Shown in pieces: positions 53,453 to 62,823 of a DNA stretch of 64,000 bases. The notes beneath the pieces were generated by a model. It ran no database searches and was not told the DNA's origin. It worked only from the letters and a program-made list of their open reading frames with translations. Within the stretch, counting starts at the first letter, position 1; every line of letters starts with the position of its first letter. The DNA comes from Hyphomicrobiales bacterium (GTDB taxonomy: Bacteria > Pseudomonadota > Alphaproteobacteria > Rhizobiales > Beijerinckiaceae). Both the position numbers and the translations under genes were made by a program. The stretch covers positions 1-64,000 of the forward strand of contig UBZM01000009.1 of NCBI GenBank assembly GCA_900470095.1. Reading direction: 5' to 3'.

Positions 53453-55771
53453 ATGGTTGATCCGACCGCAACACCGCCAGGCACACCGCACGCCGCCCAT
53501 TGGGGCAGCTTCTCGGCGCGCTGGGATGGCGAACGCCTCGCGGTGACGCCGCACCCGGAGGATCCGGCCCCCTCGCCGATCCTCGGCAATTTCACCGATG
53601 CGTTGCGCCACAAGGCCCGTGTGACCCGCCCGATGGTCAGGCGCGGCTGGCTGGAGAACGGCCCCCGCCCGCGCCCCCGCGACTTCACCGACGACCTGAT
53701 CCCGATCGGGTGGGACGAGGTACTGGACAGGCTGGCTGGCGAAATCAGGCGCGTCAGCGACGGTTTTGGCCCGGCGGCGATCTATGGCGGCTCCTATGGC
53801 TGGGCGAGCGCCGGGCGCTTCCACCATGCCCAGAGCCAGATCCACCGCTTCTTAAACATCGCCTGCGGAGGCTATGTCCGCTCCATCAACAGCTACAGCG
53901 CCGGCGCCTCCTCCGTCATCCTGCCGCATGTGCTCGGCCCCTTCGAGGTGCTCTCGCGCCGAAACGTCACCTGGGACCAGATCGGCGAGCACACCGACTT
54001 CGTGCTCGCCTTCGGCGGCATGCCGCTGAAGAACCAGATGATCGCGAGCGGCGGCATCACCCGTCACATCGAGCAGCAGGCGATGGCGCGCGCAGCCGCG
54101 CGCGGAACGGTGTTCTGTTCCGTCAGCCCCCTGCGCGACGACATGCCGGATGAGGCCAGGCCGCGCTCGCTGCAGATCCGCCCCGGCACCGACGTCGCGC
54201 TGATGCTCGGCCTTGCACATGCGCTGCTGAGCGAAGACCTGCATGACCGCGATTTCCTGGCGCGCTGCTGCGTCGGCTTCGAGGCCTTCGCCGCCTATCT
54301 CCTCGGCACCGAGGACGGCGTCGCGAAGGATGCCGCCTGGGCGGCCGAAGTGACGGGCATCCCAGCCGAAACGACCCGCGAACTGGCTCGCAAGCTCGTC
54401 TCCGGGCGTAGCCTGATCACCGTCGCCCACGCCTTGCAGCGCGCGCAATATGGCGAGCAGCCGGTCTGGATGGCCGCCGTGCTCGCCGCCATGACCGGCC
54501 AGATCGGCCTGCCGGGCGGGGGCTATAATTACGCGCTCGGCGCGATGGGACATACCGGCCGTCAGGTGAATGCCGTGCCGATCCCGACCATGTCGCAAGG
54601 CAGAAATGGGGTCAGCGACTTCATCCCGGTCGCCCGCATCTCCGACATGCTGCTCAATCCCGGGCAACCCTTTGAGTATAACGGCCAGCATCTGAATTAT
54701 CCGAAGATCAGGCTGGTCTATTGGGCCGGGGGCAACCCGTTCCATCATCACCAGGATCTCAACCGGCTGCGCCAGGCCTTCTCCCAGGTCGATACGATCG
54801 TCTGTCACGAGACCGGCTGGACGCCGATGGCGCGTTTCGCCGACATCGTGATTCCCGCAACCATGACGCTGGAGCGCGACGACATCGGCGCGGCGGCGAC
54901 CGACCCACGCCTGATCGCCATGCGCAAGGTGGCCCCGCCGATCGGCGAGGCGCGCGACGATTTCGCGGTCTTCGCCGCACTCGCTGAACGGCTGGGCTGC
55001 GAGCAGGCCTTCACCGAAGGACGATCAGCCCGGCAATGGCTCGAACATCTCTACGAACCGACGCGGCGCGCCCTTGAGGAGAAGGGGTGGCCGGCGCCGT
55101 CCTTCGAGGCGTTCTGGCAGACGGGCGAAATCCCCCTGCCCTCCGCGCCCGACGATGGCGGCATCCTGCGCGCCTTCCGCGAAGACCCGGAAGGCAATGC
55201 CCTGCCGACGCCGAGCGGCCGGATCGAGATCGTCTCGCGGACCATCGCGGAGTTCGGCTACGACGATTGCCCCGGCCATCCGACATGGTTGCCCGCGACC
55301 GAACAGCCGGACGCCGCCGCACCGCTCACCCTGATCGCCAACCAGCCGGCGACCCGGCTGCACAGCCAGCTCGATTTCGGAGCCTACAGCCAGTCCTCGA
55401 AACGCCTTGGCCGCGAGGTCGTCAGGATCAATCCACAGGATGCAGCCCCACGCAGCATCGCCGATGGCGACCTCGTCCGACTGTTCAACACCCGCGGCGC
55501 CTGCCTCGCCGCGGCCTGTCTCAGCGATGACGTGATGCCGGGCGTCGTCCATCTTCCGACCGGCGCCTGGTATGATCCGGAGCACCCCGGCGCAGAGCAG
55601 TCTCTCTGCCTCCATGGCAATCCCAATGTCGTCACCCGCGACATCGGCACCTCCCGTCTTGCCCAGGGCAGTTGCGGGCAGGTGACAACCGTCCAATGCG
55701 AGCGCTTCGTGGGCCATGCCCGCCCCGTTCGCGCCCATGAACCGCCTGCGCGCGCCACCGAGACGCCATGA
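53453..55771 (+). CDS. Molybdopterin-dependent oxidoreductase, biotin/TMAO/DMSO sulfoxide reductase type
   Basis: The 772-residue protein follows the BisC/TorA pattern: HWGSFSARWDGERLAVTPH at the start, IGWDEVLDRLAGEIRR, GSYGWASAGRFHHAQSQIHR with the serine Mo ligand (SYGWxS), GMPLKNQMIASGG, and YNYALGAMGHTGRQVN. No [4Fe-4S] cysteine motif and no Tat or Sec signal are present, so it is a cytoplasmic, BisC-like reductase rather than periplasmic TorA or DorA. It would reduce a sulfoxide or N-oxide. It overlaps the CoA-transferase gene by four bases and shares a regulatory motif with ggt. Confidence 0.9.
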   Translation: MVDPTATPPGTPHAAHWGSFSARWDGERLAVTPHPEDPAPSPILGNFTDALRHKARVTRPMVRRGWLENGPRPRPRDFTDDLIPIGWDEVLDRLAGEIRRVSDGFGPAAIYGGSYGWASAGRFHHAQSQIHRFLNIACGGYVRSINSYSAGASSVILPHVLGPFEVLSRRNVTWDQIGEHTDFVLAFGGMPLKNQMIASGGITRHIEQQAMARAAARGTVFCSVSPLRDDMPDEARPRSLQIRPGTDVALMLGLAHALLSEDLHDRDFLARCCVGFEAFAAYLLGTEDGVAKDAAWAAEVTGIPAETTRELARKLVSGRSLITVAHALQRAQYGEQPVWMAAVLAAMTGQIGLPGGGYNYALGAMGHTGRQVNAVPIPTMSQGRNGVSDFIPVARISDMLLNPGQPFEYNGQHLNYPKIRLVYWAGGNPFHHHQDLNRLRQAFSQVDTIVCHETGWTPMARFADIVIPATMTLERDDIGAAATDPRLIAMRKVAPPIGEARDDFAVFAALAERLGCEQAFTEGRSARQWLEHLYEPTRRALEEKGWPAPSFEAFWQTGEIPLPSAPDDGGILRAFREDPEGNALPTPSGRIEIVSRTIAEFGYDDCPGHPTWLPATEQPDAAAPLTLIANQPATRLHSQLDFGAYSQSSKRLGREVVRINPQDAAPRSIADGDLVRLFNTRGACLAAACLSDDVMPGVVHLPTGAWYDPEHPGAEQSLCLHGNPNVVTRDIGTSRLAQGSCGQVTTVQCERFVGHARPVRAHEPPARATETP

Positions 55772-57075
55772 CCGAAGCCGTAACGCCCCCTCGTCCCGCG
55801 CAGGCAAACATCGTGCAGACAAGACCGGGGCCGCTCGCCGGCCTCCGCGTGCTCGATCTCACATCCGTGCTGATGGGACCCTACGCGACCTCTATCCTCG
55901 GCGACATGGGCGCCGATGTGATCAAGCTCGAAGGTCCCGGGGGCGATGTCATCCGCCAGGTCGGCCCGAGCCGCAGCGGCGAGATGGGCGGCATGTTCAT
56001 GCACGCCAATCGCAGCAAGCGCTCGATCGCGGTCAATCTCAAGGCGCCGGCCGGCCGCGACATCGCGCTCAGGCTGGCCGCAACGGCCGACGTGCTGGTC
56101 TACAATGTCAGGCCGCAGGCGATGGAGCGCCTCGGCCTTGGCTATGAGGCGATCGCGCAGGTCCAGCCCGGGATCATCTATGTCGGGACCTTCGGATATG
56201 GCCAGGATGGCTGCTACGCCGCCAAGCCGGCCTATGACGACCTGATGCAGGGGATTTCCAGCATTCCCTCGCTCATCGCCGAGGCGGGAGACGGCACGCC
56301 GCGCTACGTTCCCGTCAACATCGCCGATCGCGTCGTCGGCCTGCACGCGCTGGCGGCGATACTCGCCGCACTTCGCCACAGGGACCGCACCGGCGAAGGC
56401 CAGCGGATCGACGTGCCGATGTTCGAGACCATGGCGAGCTTCGTGCTCGGCGACCATCTCGGCGGACTGACCTACGATCCGCCGCTCGATGGCGGCGGCT
56501 ATCCCCGGTTGTTGGCGCGCGACAGGCGTCCCTACCGCACCGCCGACGGCTATCTTTGCGTCGTCATCTACACCGACCAGCACTGGCGCCGATTCCTGGA
56601 ACTCACCGGTCATGCCGAATGGCTGAGCGATCCGCGCTTCGCCAGTCATGCCAGCCGTACCCGTCATATCGCGGCGATCACCGAACAGGTCGCGTCCATC
56701 TTCCTCACCCGCAGCACGGCGGAATGGGAAGCGCTGCTGGGCCCCGCCGACATTCCCCATGCGCCGATGCACACGCTCGAAAGCATGATGGACGATCCGC
56801 ATCTCGCCGAAGTCGGCTTCTTCACCAGTCTCGATCATCCGACCGAAGGCGCGGTGCGCTCGATGCAGGTGCCGTCGCGCTGGAGCGCGAGCCAGCCGGC
56901 CCCCTCGCGCCCGGCACCGCGCTTCGGCGAGCACACGCTCGATATCCTGCGGGAACTCGGCTTGAGCGAAGCGGAGGTTGCCGAGCTTGAGGCAAGCGGA
57001 GCGGTCCTGATGGCGGGCGGCGGCGGACCCACGCGGGTCTCTGAACGACGAGGCATAGTGTTGCCGCGATTGTAG
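55768..57075 (+). CDS. Family III CoA-transferase (CaiB/BaiF type)
   Basis: The 435-residue protein has LRVLDLTSVLMGPYATSILG and DMGADVIKLEGPGGD at the N-terminus, MHANRSKRSIAVNLKAPAGR, and the presumed catalytic aspartate in AKPAYDDLMQG. These enzymes move CoA between carboxylic acids. The start overlaps the molybdoenzyme stop as ATGA, so the two act together; a sulfur- or nitrogen-containing acid that is reduced and then activated with CoA is a plausible pathway. A hairpin follows the stop. Confidence 0.92.
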   Translation: MTEAVTPPRPAQANIVQTRPGPLAGLRVLDLTSVLMGPYATSILGDMGADVIKLEGPGGDVIRQVGPSRSGEMGGMFMHANRSKRSIAVNLKAPAGRDIALRLAATADVLVYNVRPQAMERLGLGYEAIAQVQPGIIYVGTFGYGQDGCYAAKPAYDDLMQGISSIPSLIAEAGDGTPRYVPVNIADRVVGLHALAAILAALRHRDRTGEGQRIDVPMFETMASFVLGDHLGGLTYDPPLDGGGYPRLLARDRRPYRTADGYLCVVIYTDQHWRRFLELTGHAEWLSDPRFASHASRTRHIAAITEQVASIFLTRSTAEWEALLGPADIPHAPMHTLESMMDDPHLAEVGFFTSLDHPTEGAVRSMQVPSRWSASQPAPSRPAPRFGEHTLDILRELGLSEAEVAELEASGAVLMAGGGGPTRVSERRGIVLPRL

Positions 57076-57100
57076 GAAAAGTTCCGCAATCTGATTTTTT

Positions 57101-57123
57101 GACGCCCGGCCCTGCCGGGCGTC
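57101..57123 (+). terminator. Terminator after the CoA-transferase
   Basis: GACGCCCGGC and GCCGGGCGTC form a perfect 10-bp stem with a three-base loop, 26 bases past the stop, followed by ACTTCGTTT. The T-run is poor on the downstream side, while six Ts precede the stem. Confidence 0.6.
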
Positions 57124-57611
57124 ACTTCGTTTCCATACAGGCCGAGAAGCTTGGTTTTCCTGCCAGCAGGCAATCCAGTCCGCCCTATGCAAGGGCGCCA
57201 CTTCGGCAAGGCTCGCTTCGAAAAGCGAGTAGCCTCCTGTCGGACTATTGTTGATTGCCCGGTCTCGCCCCCCTCCCCGCGTCCCATCTATCGGATTCGC
57301 TAGTCTCCGGCGCGCTACTCGCAGATCGGGAGCCGGTTTGAGAGCGAGCAGAGCATCACTCTCGCGCTGGAATCGATGGGTGTCCGCCGCCTGAAGCGCA
57401 CTCACAGTGGCATAAGCACAAGGCTGCCTACCTCGAAGGAAGCCGTGGCGTTGCGGCAACCTCCCGTCGAGCCCATTCTCGTCTGGGAATCTCTGAAACG
57501 CGATGAAAACGATGCTTCGGTCGATTTTGGCATCGCGCTGATTGCGGGGAAACGCGTGCAACTCGTCTTTGACCTCGGATAACGCTCCCAGGCAAATATC
57601 CCGGCTGGTTT
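57124..57611. other. Gene-free stretch, decayed sequence
   Basis: No credible gene is seen. A 7-bp hairpin CTCGCTT/AAGCGAG lies at 57212-57229. A short open frame at 57376-57582 has no recognisable product. The stretch leads into the MFS remnant and is probably worn-out insertion or horizontally acquired DNA. Confidence 0.4.
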
Positions 57612-58252
57612 TTGGGCGGAGCTCAACTGGGAAAAGCTGATCGAAGCCAACGCGTCATTTCTCGCCGCGCCCGCGCCTTGACGGGCGGTGCGTCCTCATT
57701 GTCACCATTCCTACTGCTCGCCGGCATCGTGATCCTCGGGCGCGCGATATCAGCGATCGTCGGCGTCCACCTATCGACGCTGCTTCAGGAACAGGACCTC
57801 AGACTCGCAGCCGCAGTCGCTCTCGGGGCGCTTGTCGGTCCCGCACAAGTCGACGGACGCGTTGGCGAAATGCTCGGCAAAGGGCGCACCATCCGCTCTG
57901 GACGATGACAGGCGCCTTGGCCCTGATCGCGCTCGGCCTTGGATTGTTGTCGATGGGCTGCGGCCCCATTGTCTTGGTTTAGGGAACCGGGAACGGCATC
58001 TTCTCGATCGCGAAGGGCACGCTGCCTCCAGCGCTGTTCGGGCCGCATCGTACGCACCAATTGTTGGCTTGCACGGTCCAGTCTATCGCCCAGGCACGGG
58101 CTCCCGCAGTGAGTGCATTTGGTATCGAGAGGGCGGGAGCGTCTTCGACCTATGCCGGGCTGCTGCGGTTTGCGATAGCAAACATCGCGCTTTGCCTCGG
58201 CCTTTGGTTCCTGCGTCACCGTTCAAAGATTGGCCCCGCCCAGTCTGACTGA
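57612..58252 (+). pseudogene. MFS transporter remnant, frameshifted and with a nonsense codon
   Basis: One frame gives LLLAGIVILGRAISAIVGVH and VDGRVGEMLGKGR, a transmembrane segment and cytoplasmic loop of a 12-helix MFS protein. The match then shifts frame near 57890-57905 to MTGALALIALGLGLLSMGCG, meets TAG at 57980-57982, and continues GNGIFSIAKGTLPPALFG, a known MFS motif, through two more hydrophobic segments to 58252. About half of the transporter is missing at the 5' end. Substrate class cannot be told. Confidence 0.7.
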
Positions 58253-58263
58253 TGCGGCGGGGC

Positions 58264-58398
58264 GCACTTGAAGCCTTGTGGATCGTGCAAACTGGCTCGC
58301 CCTGGCGTGATCTGCCGGAGGTTTGCGGCGCGGGGAACAGCGTTTCCCGCCTCAACCGCTGGAGGCCTATCTCCGAGAAATCGCCGACCACTCCATAG
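58264..58398 (+). pseudogene. IS5-family transposase fragment
   Basis: The frame reads ALEALWIVQTGSPWRDLPEV then CGAGNSVSRLNRW, the N-terminal DUF4096 signature of IS5/IS427-type transposases (LRTGxPWRDLPxxxGxWxSVYxRFxRW), then stops at TAG 58396. Only about 44 codons remain. It abuts a strikingly AT-rich tract (58393-58490) that reaches the end of the LysR gene. Confidence 0.75.
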
Positions 58399-58477
58399 AT
58401 TTTCAAAATATGAAAAAGTAAAATTTCAGATATTAGAACACATAATTAGATAACAAGAAATTACTCGTAGTATTATA

Positions 58478-59464
58478 TTATACTCCTAAAGCAGATACCG
58501 TCTTCGTTAGATTCGCTTCGGGCAAGGCAGATCTGAGCCATTTCTCGAACGCCGTGATCTGCGCACCGCTTCTAAATCCTTTTGGCCGGACGAGATAGTA
58601 TGAGGTCGCCTCGATGCTGCAGGTTTCATCGTCAAAAGGAGCGATGAGTGTGCCGTCGCGCAGTTCCTGTTCAACCAGCACGTCCCCTTCTAAAACGACC
58701 CCGCGGCCACTTACGGCGGCATCAATGGCCATGCTCGAACGGTCCAGCCAGAATTCGTTGGCTGCGCGCAACTCGGAGAACCCGAGCTTTCGCAGGTAGT
58801 CGGTCCAGGTCACCGCATTTGTCGAATGGATAAGGGTTGCCCGGCTGAGGTCTCGCAGCGTCCGAAGGCCCAACTCCCGCGCCAGCGTGGGGCTGCACAA
58901 GGGACGCAAACGCTCCACCAGCAAAGGCCGGACCTGATGCCTGGTCGTCTGGGGCAAGGCGTAAGCAATCGCGATATCGAAGCGGCTCGTGTCGAGGTCG
59001 TCTGTGCTCGACAGAGTTGAGAGTCTCACTCTCACATCGGGATGTGCGCTCTGGAATTCGGAAAGCCGGGGCTGCAGCCACTTGGCTGCAAAGCTTGGCC
59101 CTGACGCAATAACCAGATGGTCCTGTTGCGATTGGGGCGCCACGAGCTTGGTGGCCTCGGCGATGGCGCCAAAGGCGTGCTCCAGCTCCCGGCTATAAAT
59201 GCGCCCCTCCCCCGTCAGCGTCGCGCGGCCTGCATGGCGCTGGAAGAGCTTCACGCCGAGGAAGTCCTCCAGGACCTGAATCTGATGGCTCACGGCCGAT
59301 GGAGTGACCCCGAGCTCCTCGGCGCCTTGTGAAAAGCTGCCATGCCGCGATGCCGCCTCGAAGGCGAGCAGCGCCTTAAGGGGTGGCAACCGAGGCCGCT
59401 TCGCCGCACCTGTTGAACGCAATTCACAGGGTGGTGAGTTTTTCGCGTTGGCTCCCATAGGCAT
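58478..59464 (-). CDS. LysR-family transcriptional regulator (GcvA-like)
   Basis: ATG 59464 (MPMGANAKNS) gives 328 residues; an ATG six bases later is equally possible, and the frame extends upstream without family similarity. The body begins RPRLPPLKALLAFEAASRHG with HTH SFSQGAEELGVTPSAVSHQI, the GcvA/AmpR branch. The effector domain has GPSFAAKWLQPRLSEFQSAH. It diverges from the PLP-enzyme operon with a 183-bp gap that contains an inverted repeat CGTAC-N8-GTACG (59491-59508), so control of that operon is likely. Confidence 0.92.
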   Translation of the reverse strand: MPMGANAKNSPPCELRSTGAAKRPRLPPLKALLAFEAASRHGSFSQGAEELGVTPSAVSHQIQVLEDFLGVKLFQRHAGRATLTGEGRIYSRELEHAFGAIAEATKLVAPQSQQDHLVIASGPSFAAKWLQPRLSEFQSAHPDVRVRLSTLSSTDDLDTSRFDIAIAYALPQTTRHQVRPLLVERLRPLCSPTLARELGLRTLRDLSRATLIHSTNAVTWTDYLRKLGFSELRAANEFWLDRSSMAIDAAVSGRGVVLEGDVLVEQELRDGTLIAPFDDETCSIEATSYYLVRPKGFRSGAQITAFEKWLRSALPEANLTKTVSALGV

Positions 59465-59647
59465 CTCTCGACATGTTTCCCGACAGGCAACGTACCGCAA
59501 ATCGTACGCCAAACACGACAACGCAGCGTTCGCCATCCGACAGAACAAGACAAGCTTGAACGCGCTGCTCCACACAGCCGATCAACGGGCCCGGGGGCCG
59601 GTCGATCGGCCATGAAGCAACGTGTCGGCAGAGCGAAGGACAACGTC

Positions 59648-60970
59648 ATGACCGAGACGCTACTGGACGCATCAAAGGAATATCTGGTCCGCTATGGCGG
59701 CGATGTCTTTCCGGCCCTGTTCACCTCGGCCAAGGGAACTATCGTCAAGGATTCGAATGGCCGCGACTATCTAGATTTCACCTCTGGGCAGATGTGCGCC
59801 ACGATCGGCCACAACCATCCCGCCATCGTGGAAGCCGTCAATCGCGCCGGCGAAAGGGCCTTCCACTTTTTCAGTGGCATGATCCCCGAGGTCGTTGCGG
59901 AACTTGCACAGACTTTGGCGCGTGATTGGTTGCCGGGCGACCTCAAGCGCTCGATCTTTATCAACACCGGGTCGGAGGCCACCGAAGTCGCTCTTCGCAT
60001 GGCCAAGATGTACACCGACGGCTACGAGATCCTGGCGCTCGGAGGCTCCTGGCACGGCATCACCGGCGGGGCGAGTTCGGTCTCGATGGCGAGCGACCGC
60101 AAGGGCTATGGCGTTCCGGCGCCCGGCGTCTTCGTGATCCCCGAGCCCAATGCCTACCGGCCGTACATCCAGGGAGCCACGGAAGAGGAGGCTGCGCTCG
60201 CCAATCTCGACCTCGCCTTGAAGATGTTCGACATGCAGTCTGCCGGCCGAGGCGCTGCGATCATCGTAGAGCCCGTGATCAGTGCGGGCGGCGTGCTGGT
60301 GCCGCCGAAATCCTTTATGCAGGCACTGCGCAAGGCGGCTGACGATCGCGGCATGCTGCTGATCTTCGACGAGGCCCAGACAGCGTTCGGTCGCATCGGG
60401 ACGAAGACGGGCTCGGAGTACTTCGACGTCGTTCCCGACATTATGACGATGTCGAAGACCCTTGGTGGCGGACTGCCGATCGCAGCGGTCGCCACCACGG
60501 CCAAGATCGAGGACGACATCCACTCCAAGAAGTTCGCCTTCTATACCAGCCACGTTTCCGATCCACTGGCGGCCGAGGTAGGCCTCGCCGTGCTCGACGT
60601 AATCCAGAAGGAGAAGCTGGTCGCGCGCTCGAAGGAGATGGGCGCTTACCTGCGCGGCCGCTTCGAGGAGATGCAGCAGCGCTACGAGGAGATCGGCGAC
60701 GTCCGCGGTCTAGGACTGCTTCTGGGTGTCGAGCTGGTCACCGACCGCGCCTCGCGAAAGCCTGCCCACGCGCTTGGGGCGCTGACGACGCAGAAGTGCT
60801 TCGAGAATGGCCTGAGCATGAACATCCGGCGTCGCCCGGAACGCGGATCGGTCTGGCGGATCGCACCGCCGCTGACGGTCTCCACCGACGAGATCGATCA
60901 AGCGGTCGACATCCTCGAAAAGGCACTGCGCGAGAGCCGCGACGAACTCGCCGCCAGCAGGGCAGCCTGA
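59648..60970 (+). CDS. Class III PLP enzyme, 2,2-dialkylglycine decarboxylase-like
   Basis: ATG 59648 (MTETLLDASKEYLVRYGGDV), with GAAGGA upstream, gives 440 residues. It shows the dialkylglycine decarboxylase hallmarks: LVRYGG, DFTSGQMCATIGHNHP with the special active-site glutamine, GSWHGITGGASSVS, LIFDEAQTAFGRIGT, the PLP lysine in TMSKTLGGGLPIAA, and FYTSHVSDPLAAEVGL. Such enzymes decarboxylate alpha,alpha-disubstituted amino acids and transfer the amine to a keto acid; an ordinary omega- or aspartate aminotransferase role is the alternative. It heads a rightward set with an amino-acid importer. Confidence 0.88.
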   Translation: MTETLLDASKEYLVRYGGDVFPALFTSAKGTIVKDSNGRDYLDFTSGQMCATIGHNHPAIVEAVNRAGERAFHFFSGMIPEVVAELAQTLARDWLPGDLKRSIFINTGSEATEVALRMAKMYTDGYEILALGGSWHGITGGASSVSMASDRKGYGVPAPGVFVIPEPNAYRPYIQGATEEEAALANLDLALKMFDMQSAGRGAAIIVEPVISAGGVLVPPKSFMQALRKAADDRGMLLIFDEAQTAFGRIGTKTGSEYFDVVPDIMTMSKTLGGGLPIAAVATTAKIEDDIHSKKFAFYTSHVSDPLAAEVGLAVLDVIQKEKLVARSKEMGAYLRGRFEEMQQRYEEIGDVRGLGLLLGVELVTDRASRKPAHALGALTTQKCFENGLSMNIRRRPERGSVWRIAPPLTVSTDEIDQAVDILEKALRESRDELAASRAA

Positions 60971-60977
60971 CGCCATT

Positions 60978-61011
60978 GGCCGGTTCCGGGGCTCCAACTC
61001 CGGAACCGGCC
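60978..61011 (+). other. Strong intercistronic hairpin
   Basis: GGCCGGTTCCGG (60978-60989) pairs perfectly with CCGGAACCGGCC (61000-61011) around a ten-base loop. It lies just after the PLP-enzyme stop and has no T-run, so it probably sets the relative levels of the enzyme and the downstream binding protein by stabilising the 3' end or attenuating transcription. Confidence 0.55.
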
Positions 61012-61073
61012 TGCAATGTCTCGGGCGCGAGACCAAAACGTCGATTAATCGATGACAAAAAGGGGAGATCTCG

Positions 61074-61973
61074 ATGACGAAACAGGCAACTTTGTCGGTG
61101 CTGGCCGTGGCGGCGTGCCTCGCAGCAGCATCTTCGGCACAAGCCGCGAGCCCCACGCTCGACAAGATCAAGTCGAGGGGAGTGTTAACGCTGGGGTATC
61201 GTGAGTCCTCCGTACCCTTCGCCTATCTCGGAGCCGAGCAGAAACCCGTTGGGCTGTCGATGGACCTGTGCGCCGCCGTCGCGGACAAGGTCAAGGCGCA
61301 GTTGAACCTGCCCGCCCTCAAGGTCGCTTACACTGCGGTCAATGCCTCCAACCGCATCCCGCTTATCCAGAATGGCACCATCGACGTCGAATGCGGTAGC
61401 ACGACCAATACCGCCGACCGCCAGAAGCAAGTGGCATTCTCGGTGACGACCTTTGCCAGCCAGCCGAGTTGGCTGACGACGAAGGCCACGGGCATCACGA
61501 ATGCGGCGAGCCTCAAGGGCAAGACGGTCGTCGTGACGCAAGGGTCCCTCAACTTAACCTTGGCGCAGAAGATCAGCAGGGAAGCTGGCCTCGACCTCAC
61601 CTTCATCCAGGCCAAGGAGCAGGCTGAGTCGCTCCTAATGCTGCGCACCGGGCGCGTGGTGGCCTGGTTCGAGGACAAGATCCTGCAGGCGGGCCTGGCG
61701 GCGGCCGCCCCTGATCCCAAGGCACTCGCATTCCTTCCCGATCAGTATGGCGGCAATGACTATTACGGTCTGATGCTCCCCAAAGACGATCCGGAATTCA
61801 AGTCTGTGGTCGACGAAGCGATCAAGGAAAAGATGGCGTCTGGCGAGTTCGCCAGGCTCTACGCCAAATGGTTCACGTCGCCGATCCCGCCCAGCGGCCA
61901 GAACCTAGCGCTGGAGATGAGCGAGGCCCTGAAGGCACGCATCGCCGCCCCCAGCGACGCGCTCACGCCTTAA
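61074..61973 (+). CDS. Amino-acid-binding protein (SBP_3, GltI-like)
   Basis: The 299-residue protein has a Sec signal ending at SSAQAASP and the mature start DKIKSRGVLTLGYRESSVPF. DVECGSTTNTADRQKQVAFS is the pattern of glutamate/aspartate-binding proteins. The start has GGGGAG upstream. It is the periplasmic part of the importer encoded by the next two genes; an acidic or related amino acid is the likely ligand. Confidence 0.92.
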   Translation: MTKQATLSVLAVAACLAAASSAQAASPTLDKIKSRGVLTLGYRESSVPFAYLGAEQKPVGLSMDLCAAVADKVKAQLNLPALKVAYTAVNASNRIPLIQNGTIDVECGSTTNTADRQKQVAFSVTTFASQPSWLTTKATGITNAASLKGKTVVVTQGSLNLTLAQKISREAGLDLTFIQAKEQAESLLMLRTGRVVAWFEDKILQAGLAAAAPDPKALAFLPDQYGGNDYYGLMLPKDDPEFKSVVDEAIKEKMASGEFARLYAKWFTSPIPPSGQNLALEMSEALKARIAAPSDALTP

Positions 61974-62022
61974 GCCTGGAACGCCAGGTAGGCCAGCAAA
62001 TCGAAATACGGAGGGGTATGCG

Positions 62023-62823
62023 GTGTTCGACATTCTCTTCGAGCGTGGGCCCGATGGCGCGCTCTATCTCGTTTGGCTCTTGTCCGGGCTGGGGTGGACA
62101 CTGGCACTGGCCTTCTTCGGCTGGTGGTTCGCCTTTGCCATCGGGATCTTCGTCGGCGTCAACCGCACCAGGCAGCGCGGCCTCGCCTCTTTCGGCGCGC
62201 GGCTATACGTCGAGGTCTTCCGCAACACACCCCTGCTCGTGCAGCTCTTCCTCTGGTACTTCGTTCTGCCCGAGTTGCTGCCGGTTGCCGCCGGAAACGT
62301 GCTGAAGCAGATTCCGCCGCCCTGGGGAGCCTTTGTCCCGGCGCTGATCTGCCTGAGCTTCTACACCGGCGCCCGTGTCGCAGAGCAGGTGCGAGCGGGT
62401 ATCGAGGCTCTGCCGCGCGGCCAGGGCGAGGCCGCCTCAGCGCTAGGGTTGAAGCCCAGTCAAGTTTACCGGCTCGTGATCGTGCCCCAAGCGCTCCGCA
62501 TGATCGTTCCGAGTCTGACCAGCGAGGTGATGGGCGTTTACAAGAACACCTCCGTAGCGCTGACGATCGGCGTGATCGAACTAACCGCGCAGGCGCGCCA
62601 AATCAGCGAGGCGACGTTCCAAACCTTCGCCGCCTTCGCCTGGGCAACGCTTATCTACCTGACTCTGGCTCTGGCCGTTTATCAGCTCATGAGCGTGATC
62701 GACGCCCGCCTGAAGATACCAGGGCTTCAACCCACGGCATCCCGCCGGACCCGTAAGCCGCCACTCGATACTGGCCTCATAAGCCCCTCCAAAGTGGCGC
62801 TGCCTTCGGGAGACCGCTCGTGA
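62023..62823 (+). CDS. Amino-acid ABC permease (GltJ type)
   Basis: The start is GTG 62023 with GGAGGGG about eight bases upstream; an ATG at 62018 is in another frame and would not give a permease. The 266-residue protein (MFDILFERGPDGALYLVWLL) has His/Glu/Gln/Arg-type permease features: VEVFRNTPLLVQLFLWYFVL and the EAA loop GQGEAASALGLKPSQVYRLV. It overlaps the next permease by four bases. Confidence 0.92.
   Translation: MFDILFERGPDGALYLVWLLSGLGWTLALAFFGWWFAFAIGIFVGVNRTRQRGLASFGARLYVEVFRNTPLLVQLFLWYFVLPELLPVAAGNVLKQIPPPWGAFVPALICLSFYTGARVAEQVRAGIEALPRGQGEAASALGLKPSQVYRLVIVPQALRMIVPSLTSEVMGVYKNTSVALTIGVIELTAQARQISEATFQTFAAFAWATLIYLTLALAVYQLMSVIDARLKIPGLQPTASRRTRKPPLDTGLISPSKVALPSGDRS

Noticed and set aside
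55384..57561. A 725-codon open frame on the minus strand
   Set aside because: It lies exactly opposite the molybdoenzyme and CoA-transferase genes, has no family resemblance, and is the usual long antisense frame of GC-rich coding DNA.
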